Source: Agrypnia vestita (Eukaryota; Arthropoda; Insecta; Trichoptera; Phryganeidae). Taken from it: DNA of 64,000 nucleotides. Made by a program: the position numbers and the translations under genes. Under the pieces are notes generated by a model. The model was not told where the DNA came from and searched no databases. It worked only from the letters and a program-made list of their open reading frames with translations. Location: positions 1 to 64,000 of the forward strand of contig JADDOH010023645.1 in assembly GCA_016648135.1 (NCBI GenBank), read 5' to 3'. Positions 56,043 to 64,000 of the stretch are shown one piece after another. Every line of letters begins with the position of its first letter. Position 1 is the first letter of the stretch.

Positions 56043-57720
56043 AGCCCGGTAATGTATAAATAAATGTTTTTTTTTTCAGTACATCATGTATATGCAATCT
56101 TGGTTTAATATTACGTCTGTTAATAAAAAAATTCCAACTCCTTTATTTAAATAAGAAGAAATATTTATAAATATTTATTGAAGATACGGAGATATTATTG
56201 TTTGTTAATTAAGATACTAATTTTGTTTGAAAAATGTCATAGATATTTTTTCTTTACAAGTAAGTAATTTTAGAGACTGATTAGTTGATTACCAAAGGAA
56301 AGATTGAATTACATTTCAAAATGTGTAAGGCTGATTCTAAAATAAAAATATTAATTAACAAGAAGGTTTTTATTTAATGTAATTCCACCTATATACATTT
56401 TATTGAGAAATACATACAAAGTAAGAAGGCGGATAGTCGGCTCTCTTTGCCGGATAGTCGGCTTTACCGACTAGTCGGAAGATCCCTAGTAAATACGTGA
56501 ATACAAAAATAGTGACTTTTGTGTATATGACACGTATGATAATGGTAATCGCCCTCGATATTTAAGTTACTTTACTCAGTTGAAAAATCATTGCTGCTAA
56601 AGACACCCATTCACACAATAAGGCAACAGAAAAAATCTTAACATTACATACAGATTATCGTGCCCGAGCTCAAATAAACAAAAACAAATTAATTTTAGCA
56701 TTTAAATACATCTCACGCGCCGACTCGCTGGGAGGCCCTCGAGAGATACAGCCATATGTTATCTATGGATACAGCGATCTTACATTGCCAATTGCCAATT
56801 GCCACATCGCGGACAGTTTAGACTATGTATTAAAAAAAACGTTATCTTTTGCCCAGGCAAACGGCCGTTTTCTGAAAATAACAATATTGAGATATTAGAT
56901 TATTAGAATTAGGATTAGATCCCAACATCGATAATAAAAATAAAAAATAAACGAGACGTAGGAATGCGTCGGTGTTTGTTTTTTTCAGTTTCTACTTGAA
57001 GAGAGAGAGGGACAAAAAGTATGTAACGGTTATCCGTCAAACGTCAAAATATAAATACGAGTCCAACGCGACAATGACAATTTTGCCATAATTTTACATC
57101 AGGACGATGTCGGGGAAGAAACCATATGAAATTATTATTTTTTTCTTTTTACATCCATCACAAAGAAGGCACGTTCGATAATTAATGCAAGTAAGGCAAT
57201 TATTACCTTACTTTTGAGTTGCCATGATTTCACGCTTGTATCGTATCTATAGTTAATTGTATCATTGCATATAGGTACGAGTATTTTTCAAATTTTGGTT
57301 ATATCTTGGCTTTTAAAAGATTTTGTACACGCATTGCAGACATCGAACACTGCAAATAAAGGTACACACATATGTGAAAATAGTCAAATCTCCTTATTTG
57401 AGTACGATGAACACCAAACACAGACGTATACCTACGTCTCGTTTATTTTTTATTGTTATTCTCATATATTAGGTGTTGGGATAAATACGGATACGGCCGA
57501 AAGTTCGACGTCATCTCCCGAATATGGTAATTTCACATTATACAGATATCTATGAAAATATACGAAATAGATTCAGAAAAATAAATTATAATTTGTAACT
57601 CAGTATGGATTGTGTGGGATAATGTTTTCATTCATAATTTTTATAGTAAAAATTTTAAAAATTACGAATCCTACGCGATGTGATTGGTCGTGACGTTGTT
57701 TGGCTAGAATTATAGACAAA
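56043..57720. other. Intergenic with a possible hAT-type end
   Basis: GGATAGTCGG/CCGACTAGTCGG words lead to GATCCCTA at about 56490, like the subterminal repeats of the other hAT-type ends. A 96-codon frame at 57268-57555 begins with a hydrophobic stretch (FQILVISWLLKDFVHAL), but I cannot assign it and leave it uncalled. Confidence 0.35.
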
Positions 57721-57902
57721 CATACGTGATCTATGGTGTTTGTCATTGTATAGTCCGTCTAACTTATCTGAAGAATGGCCAAATTTGGAACTAACGACGC
57801 CATATTGGATTATCTACAGCTGACAGACCGTTGACAGAGTTTGTTTACAGAGGGGTTCACGACTGTTTCGATAGTTTTTTAAGAAAATTTTAAATTGTCA
57901 CC

Positions 57903-58261
57903 ATGCCAAAAACCATTAAAAGCGGTGTTCGGGAAATAATCTTGAAAATGCACCCGTTTTTTGAAGAGGAACAACGTCTAAAAGCCCCAATTATACCGTT
58001 TGATTTTGTTCATAGACTTACTGCCGCCACTTCAGGTTAGTGCTGCCATGCAGTTATAATGATTTTCCCATACTTAGTTTTTTATTTTACTATTATACAA
58101 TTTCTTCAGGTTTTCTGAATCGGCAATTTACAAAATAGTTAAAGAAGGTAAAGCGGCCGTGGAAATGGGCATTAAAATATCTACACCCGGAAAAAAAGAA
58201 CAAGGATAAGTGGAAAAATTGATTTAGAAGCCGTAAGATGAGAAAAGTTTAGAACATATTT
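57903..58261 (+). pseudogene. N-terminal part of a repeated gene, two broken exons
   Basis: ATG at 57903 gives MPKTIKSGVREIILKMHPFF, to about 44 codons, ending at CAG|GTTAGT (58035). After an intron of 74 bp with a good acceptor (TTTCTTCAG, 58109) the text continues as ESAIYKIVKEGKAAVEMGIKISTPGKK, but a one-base loss at the junction shifts the frame. A second shift and a stop follow (about 58205-58235). The content looks like a helix-turn-helix N-terminus (basic, helical, 'S-E-S-A-I-Y-K-I' helix), as found in insect DDE-type transposase-like genes. I am not sure of the family. Confidence 0.5.
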
Positions 58262-58381
58262 TATTCGATAATTTTTTACATAGAATTTTTATTATTTATA
58301 CTTTTATTACATAATTCATTAACGAGTTCATTTGTATAAACATCTTTTTTCAAAATAAACTTTTTTATTTATGCACATTAA

Positions 58382-58526
58382 AGACTGGTTGCATCAACTT
58401 ACTTTATAGCAATAGTTCATTTAAAGCATAGATTTTTACGAGAGCGAGTTGTTTGATCGTTGGAAAATGCAAAATATCTATGCTTTGAACGAAAGATTAC
58501 TATAAACCAAGTTGATACAACGGCCC
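58382..58526. repeat. Harbinger-type MITE (family B), copy 2, 145 bp
   Basis: TAA at 58379-58381 and 58527-58529; ends AGACTGGTTGCATCAACTT and AAGTTGATACAACGGCCC; the internal words ATAGATTTTTACG and CTATGCTTTGA are shared. Same length as copy 1. Confidence 0.75.
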
Positions 58527-58606
58527 TAAACCGATTGATATCCTTAGGTGTTACTGAGTTAAACATGGTGGTCATGATCATTAGGTATGAGACACCGAAT
58601 AAAACC

Positions 58607-58783
58607 GGCGCCACACTGCGCGGATCTTCCGCCGCGTCTCTTCTGTCGTGGAACATCGCTACATTTCTTTCCATACAATATGCGCTTATGAAACACACTA
58701 CGCGGATGATCGGTCGATCTATTTGCTTTGCCGATTTGGCGCAACGGAAAAAACGCGGCGGAAGATCTGCGTAATGTGGCGCC
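58607..58783. repeat. 177-bp MITE with CpG-rich ends
   Basis: GGCGCCACACTGCGCGGATC at the left and, on the minus strand, GGCGCCACATTACGCAGATC at the right, both continuing TTCCGCCGCG: about 30-bp inverted repeats with few differences. No coding capacity. Confidence 0.8.
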
Positions 58784-60418
58784 AGCCTAAAAGAATTATT
58801 ATTGTTTGTTTTTTATTTTTCCTGAAAATGGTATTTTTCTTTGATTTTGAAAAAACGCCATTTGTGACGTTGTGTATTTTACGAATGTATATTTTGATAA
58901 ATTTATTTGTACGTTAGTTTACATTTTTTGTTTTTTATCGTGTCGTATACTGCTTAATAACTTGTTTAAGAAAAAACGAATTTGCAAAAAATTCCCTACA
59001 AATGAGATAATTTTTAGACTACGGGCAGTACCACAACGATTGGGACGCCCTCCTTTATTCTCCAGATAAGTTGGATGGACTATAATTTGTTTCGTTTCTG
59101 TGGTAACCGGTCGTCTCGCTTTGCTTTTAGTGGTGTTTTAGTGGTTTTTTTATGGATTTTGCCGTGTTTGTGACCTATTTTAATAAAATAAATATCTAAG
59201 AACACATTAAAAATAATGGAGGATGGATTCATTTTTCAGTTTTCAGGAATGAATTTCTACATTTGGGTACCATAAACATAATATCTACAAAACTTTTCTT
59301 TATCATGACATTACGGACACACTATGCAAAAAAGCCGACTTTTTTTGTAAAAAAGAATGAATGTCTGAATACGCGAATGTGCTGTCACGTGATAAAAGTC
59401 TGATTGACATGAAAACTGTCAAATTACGACACTTGCGAAAATAAGCGTTTTGGCGGGAGTTTAAAATCATGATTTTCTAAATCGTTTTTTAATATTAATA
59501 TACATTTTAAAAGAAAATCTTTTTCATAAACGTATTTTCTAAAGCAAAGTTAAGATTTTTCTATTAAAAATGTGATATTACCCTAGTGTCACAGTTCACT
59601 CTCTCCTTATGTCATCTGTCCGAGTACCTACTACCGACTAGTGACTATGCTGCGCCTGAATCTTCCGATTCCTCCCGCCTCGCTCAACTCTAATAAACAT
59701 CGTGGATTCTTTAACATTAAACTGTTTACACTGACCGCTATTTAGCATTATCACCCTGCGCGCCGCAGTCGCGATTATTCTATTAATAAACGTGGACACG
59801 GCCGGCGCGGTCACGTGGCCAGTGAGCTCGACGTCACTGAAACTGGGTGTTTGGCTTTGGGCGGCGTCTCCAGCTAGATAAAAACCGCGAGAATATAATA
59901 TGTATTATACATTTCATTATACAAGCATCAGTTACACTGACTAAGGCGCATAATAAAATACGAAAAAGTAACATTGTGTAATTTCCGTGTAATTTGTAAA
60001 GAACGGTTACTGTCTCGAATTCGAATATCCCGCAATTCTCCCGAGAACAATCGTTAGGTGCGGCATGTGTAAAAAAATGTAGTTGAAGGGCATTGACGTA
60101 TTATAATTATCATTGTTGAAGGGTGGGTACCTACCCTGAAGGTTTCCTAGATTAGATAGAAATATCGATGTTACCTACTTTCGGCGCTATGAGTAGGTAT
60201 GTGTTATTTCGAAAACACTTCTATGGAGTTCAATTTTTAAACATAAGTATTAAAGTTCTACAATCAGAATGCCGCAAGTTTTTCACATTAATCAAGCATT
60301 GTTTTCGGCTTTACTTAGTTGAAAACTAAATAAGAAGTTTATGTGCTGAAATTGAATGATTTTTTTTTAATTATTTCAAATAGAATGTAGAAAAATCAAA
60401 CGTTGCTATTTCGATATC
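58784..60418. other. Intergenic stretch, no clear gene
   Basis: Mostly AT-rich. 59590-59890 is GC-richer with CACGTG- and GACGTCA-like words, which could be a promoter region or a transposon end. Nothing decisive. Confidence 0.35.
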
Positions 60419-60421
60419 TAA

Positions 60422-60540
60422 GGGCAGGTTGTATTGATTTAAACCATAGATCATTGCGTTTTCCTCCAATCACACCACCCGTTTTCGTAAAAATCTATGT
60501 TAAAGGCTAAGTTAATAATCCAAGTTGATGTAGCTGGCCC
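60422..60540. repeat. Harbinger-type MITE (family B), copy 3, 119 bp
   Basis: TAA at 60419-60421 and 60541-60543; ends GGGCAGGTTGTATTGATTT and AAGTTGATGTAGCTGGCCC; CGTAAAAATCTATG is shared with copy 1. It carries an internal deletion. Confidence 0.75.
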
Positions 60541-60543
60541 TAA

Positions 60544-61227
60544 GACTGACAATTTTTCTGATCAATAAACTCGAGTTTCTTGAGTTGACAGCTCGAAAAT
60601 TAATCTTGCGACCGACAGTCGGTCGGACTTTGGAATTTTCTGCGAGTTTAAGTTTGATCACGATACAATAGGCAGTAAAGCATTCAAAAAGAGGATGATG
60701 GTGATAAAGAGAAATGAACAGGTGGTCACAAGAAGTACATTTAGTCAGTATCACTTATTACTTTATCTACCTAAGTATCTGCCATTTGTGTGAAGAAAAT
60801 ATTTCTTTTACAAGTATGTATTGCATTAACATATTTGACAGAGAACAGCAAATATGTCAATATCAGTAGGCTGATCAATATCATCCTACTGATATCAATT
60901 TACTGGTACTGATATCAATATCAATTTTTCGCAAGTCAATACTTGCGAAAAAAAAAAAAATTTTCCATTTAAAAAATGTTTAGTTACCTTTGATTTTATG
61001 CAGGGATTCACCAATCGTCACATTGTTTTAACTTTCGATTCTGCCTTTTTTCTGACTCAGTCCAATATACAGTTATTAGACAAAAATACAATCGACCACA
61101 ATCACGTGAAATAATAAGACAAGTCAGTAATAACTTATTATAAAGAAAATTAAACATTTTAACAACATAAACACACTAAAAGGGGAATTTTAAAAAGTGA
61201 AAATCAATCTATTTTAAACGTAAAGGG
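60544..61227. other. Intergenic with small palindromes
   Basis: No gene. Perfect palindromes: ATATCAGTAGG arms (60860-60870 and 60885-60895), and TTTTTCGCAAGT arms with a 4-base loop (60925-60952). Confidence 0.45.
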
Positions 61228-61787
61228 GGTGACAGACGCGCGAGTAAGTACGCGAACTTACGGCTCGACGATCTTTTTCGCTCGTGTGTCACCCTAAGCT
61301 CGCGTACTTTAAAACCTTCGAGTAAGCTCGTCGCCGATCCAAAATGTTTGAAATTTTGCTCGTAGCCCGCGCGTCTGTCATCGCCGCGAGCCGCGAGCCG
61401 CCATTTTGCTTAATTTCATTTCATAATGCATGAATTTTTAGAAGTAATGAGTGTAAAAACAAAAATAGCGAGATTAAAACTTACAATAATCTATTGGCAA
61501 TCATACGAAAGGTGGAAAGAAATGCTACCATTGATTCTGTCAAGAAAAAAATTAATTCTTTAAGGGCTGGAATTGTGGAAATCTTCCTTGTCTTCACGTT
61601 ACTCTCTTACTAAATTTACACGTGATAAACGCTCTCTTTTCGTAAGCCAGTACTTCATCCACACTCGCCGATTTCGTCTTCTTTTATTGGTTTTTAAAAT
61701 GTGATATGATATAATTCCTAAATAACACAAGGCTTCCTCTATAGACGACATCGCGAGGCGGTGTAAGCAAGCTTCACGTCTGTCACC
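61228..61787. repeat. MITE of about 560 bp with GGTGACAGACG ends
   Basis: GGTGACAGACGCGCGAGTAA at the left and, on the minus strand, GGTGACAGACGTGAAGCTTG at the right. Just inside or outside the ends, GAGTAAGT.CGCGAACTTA and GCTCGACG words are repeated in both orientations. No transposase frame. Confidence 0.6.
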
Positions 61788-61844
61788 AACGTCGAGCCGA
61801 GTAAGTTTGCGAACTTAAAAACCGCGTACTTTAAAGGGCCCTGT

Positions 61845-61995
61845 ACACATTGGCCCAACCTCGGCAAAGCCAACGTCTCGGCCAACCTCGCAAAATGGCG
61901 GATAGCGATTACACATTAGCCAACGTATCGGCCAACCTCGCTTTGGCTAGAGCGACAGGGGCGCACTGGCACTCTTGGGGGCCCACGGCGAGAAC
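61845..61995. repeat. Repeat end, TTGGCC family
   Basis: GGGCCCTGTACACATTGGCC, as at 46511, followed by repeated GGCCAACCTCG words. The open frame at 61850-62080 is produced by this repeat. Confidence 0.5.
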
Positions 61996-62067
61996 TAGAG
62001 AAGGGGCCCCTGCATTTTATGGAGATGTGCAATATCAAAGTTGGCATTTTTTTTTTAAAGTTGAACT

Positions 62068-62360
62068 ATCATTACAGTAACTAATGTAGATTATGAAAAA
62101 TTTATTCGCTTTAATACAAGTCGAATAAAATGATTAAAATCTTGCGAAAATTGGAAAAAGTTTTTTTTACAAGGTTTATATCATTTTATTTAAGTTTTAT
62201 TGAAAAAAAAATTTTCGTAATCGATATAAGTTACTGTAATGACAGTTCAACTTTTTGCAAAAAATAAGTAGGAAATATTGAAAAAAAATGCAATCTTTGA
62301 TACTTCATATCTCCGTAACTATTGATATTAGGTCATGATTGTTTGAACATTTAACATAGG
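62068..62360. repeat. Foldback MITE family A, copy lacking termini
   Basis: TGAACTATCATTACAGTAAC through TTGTTTGAACATTTA, spanning the palindromic centre as at 18240-18560. Both outer ends are missing. Confidence 0.7.
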
Positions 62361-62859
62361 CAGAAATCTATCAGCCAAGTTTCTGCTCCTAGCTCTGGTA
62401 CACCTGAATATATTTTTATATAATTTTCACATACATTGACTAAGCTACTTAACGTGGGTCAGGGGGCTATGTACAAGGAATTTCAAATACGTGTCTTCAA
62501 AGCCGTAGCTGCAAGTAGGCCTATTTAATGTCAAAGGTATAAGTTAAATATGTAATTGACAAATACTATGTATGCTGGAAATAATCACGCTATTTATTCA
62601 AGGATTAATATTAAGCTCTTTAAAACATTAATTTATCCTGTAGTACCTGCTCTAAACCATCATTTTTTTCTTAAGTTCTTAACTAGTTTTTGCCACTTCA
62701 TCGATAATTAAATTCTTACTTATATTAATACTTAATTATATTTATAAACAAAAGATTAGACATTAACTCCTAATTCAAAGTTGATCTAAGCCTATTTTTA
62801 TTATTTTTTATTTTGAAAAGATTTGCTCAAAAGTAACTTGCGTACAAGGAAGAGTTATT
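62361..62859. other. AT-rich intergenic stretch
   Basis: No gene or bounded repeat. Confidence 0.4.
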
Positions 62860-62999
62860 TTCTGGTTTGTGTCTTCTGGCCGCTGTTTCAGATCCCATTG
62901 CAGGATCCATCATCAGGGCTGATGTGTACACGGCATAGTACCCCAGAAGACACAAACCAGAAGATTCTGAGTGGCCGTGTAAGTAAAAAAACCTAAGAA
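62860..62999. mobile_element. PLE terminal pieces, inverted arrangement
   Basis: TCTGGTTTGTGTCTTCTGG and its complement CCAGAAGACACAAACCAGA flank a minus-strand hammerhead-like core. The end AGATTCTGAGTGGCCGTG... CCTAAGAACATT matches 9738-9772. Confidence 0.7.
62878..62920 (-). ncRNA. Degenerate hammerhead core, PLE copy 4
   Basis: CTGATGA (62916-62910) and GAAAC (62889-62885) are kept with a good stem II, but the GTC cleavage triplet is replaced by AGC. Likely inactive. Confidence 0.55.
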
Positions 63000-63051
63000 C
63001 ATTCTTAAGGATTGGTTAATATAAACTTATATTAACCAATCCTTAAGAATG
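63000..63051. repeat. Perfect 25-bp palindrome with a 2-base loop
   Basis: CATTCTTAAGGATTGGTTAA TATAA (63000-63024) and its exact complement (63027-63051), immediately after the PLE terminus. Confidence 0.9.
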
Positions 63052-63384
63052 ATGGTATAGGATTATGAAGTGATCACTTCGAATCATACCAAAATAAATA
63101 AAGTATGACAGATTATTTAGAAGAAGAAAATTTTATAATACAGTACAAGTAAAAAACGCATTTATTTGTTTTTTTCTTAAAATTAAGTTGTACCTTATAA
63201 GAATGGCACATTTCGTTCCGAGGAGGCCGACCTGCTAGTCCGCCCCTGCACAGCGAAAGACACTTGGGCGTGGCTACGGTGGCTACGTGGCCGGTCACGT
63301 TTCGTGTGTCACCCGACAGTGATATTTTTTTTAGTGTTTCGGGCGTTTCGGCGTTCGCCGGCTTGCACGCACGTTTGTATTGTT
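63052..63384. other. Spacer, no clear gene
   Basis: Part AT-rich, part GC-rich (63210-63370, including CGTGGCCGGTCACGTTTCGTG). No domain is recognised in the short frames. Confidence 0.4.
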
Positions 63385-64000
63385 AACTAACTAACTAACT
63401 AACTAACCATCACGCCGTTTCCCTGCAGGGGTAGGCAGAGAGGATTGAACGCCACACTCTTCTATCCTGGCACACCACTTTTGCTTCGGCCACATTCATA
63501 CATCTTCTCATACACGTTCTACGATTGTTGCGGCTTTTAACAGGGCCATCCTCAAATACTTGTAGTACCTGATCGTGCCAGGTCTTTCGCGGACGCCCTC
63601 TATTCCTGTTGCCTTCAACATTCGCCTCATATATTTTCTTAACCATCCTTTCCTCGTTCATACGTTCCACATGACCAAACCATCTCAGCACTCCTTTCTT
63701 TATTCTATCTACCACACTACAGCCAGCATTCCATTCACTTCTAATTTGTTCATTCCTCACTCTATCGACCAAAGATTTTCCACACAAGCGTCTTAGTGAC
63801 CGCATTTCAACCGCATTCAGTCTACTTTCTTTCCTCTTTTGCCAATTCCAGGCTTCACTTCCATACATAAGGGTTGGCACTAGAACGCCATTATGTACCG
63901 CTAGTCTTGCTTCTTTTGACAGATTCTTATTGGCCATAATTGCTTTTAGTGCACCATTAACTTTGTTTCCCGCAGTTACTCTCCTTTCGATATCATTCTC
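63385..64000 (-). CDS. RTE-like LINE ORF2 C-terminus, open to the window edge (partial)
   Basis: Uninterrupted frame from the right edge to the stop at 63410. The visible protein is the C-terminal domain of a LINE ORF2: ENDIERRVTAGNKVNGALKAI, then LVPTLMYGSEAWNWQ, VEMRSLRRLCG, VLRWFGHVERMNEERMVKKIYEA, GRPRKTWHDQV and CQDRRVWRSILSAYP. The RT and endonuclease would lie beyond 64000. It is followed by a GTTA repeat of about five units (63385-63408), typical of a LINE 3' tail. This is the only LINE in the window without visible damage, so it may belong to a recently active copy. The true start is off the window. Confidence 0.8.

Noticed and set aside
57268..57555. Secreted or membrane protein exon with a hydrophobic start
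   Set aside because: No clear start context, no recognisable domain, and AT-rich composition like the intergenic DNA; left uncalled.

Overview
The window looks like a repeat-rich nuclear fragment of an arthropod, most likely an insect. It is AT-rich, has eukaryotic splice-site-like signals, and carries mariner, hAT, Harbinger-like, pogo-like, Helitron, Ty3/gypsy, LINE and Penelope-like (PLE) sequences. I see no tRNA or rRNA gene, no CRISPR array and no bacterial operon. The order or species cannot be fixed from the sequence alone.

Layout. 1-9195 is one satellite array (about 160/168-bp monomers with higher-order structure) that extends off the left edge and ends directly against a PLE fragment coding a GIY-YIG endonuclease, followed by the PLE terminal region with a hammerhead ribozyme core. 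10477-16916 is a broken, minus-strand gypsy element (5' LTR, tRNA-Leu-like primer site, gag, protease, RT, RNase H, integrase) split by a LINE (12719-15000) with a 7-bp target duplication. 16917-25980 holds decayed repeats: a 531-bp foldback element, a pogo-like element containing a Helitron and PLE ends, and two possible host exons, one with half of a THAP zinc finger. 25985-29253 is a nest that can be dated by its target duplications: a hAT-type MITE, a mariner inside it, and a second hAT-type element inserted at its right end. A second mariner lies at 30563-31851, next to another PLE tail.

The main gene is on the minus strand, from the ATG at 43912 down to 32774. It is one uninterrupted reading frame of about 3,712 codons, predicted to encode ankyrin repeats, a class-3 lipase-like domain, a NACHT-type NTPase, a second ankyrin block, a long helical region and a third block of about 28 ankyrin repeats. 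This is the layout of a STAND/NLR-like sensor with an enzymatic effector. It is intact although nearly everything around it is decayed, and it is the best candidate for an undescribed system.

43990-64000 is again mobile DNA: several RTE-like LINE 3' ends, a second and unrelated hammerhead core (44817-44856), Helitrons, at least two further hAT-type ends, three copies of a TAA-flanked MITE, other foldback MITEs, and a LINE ORF2 C-terminus that is open to the right edge. Short-loop, near-perfect palindromes recur through the window, one of them inside the giant gene.
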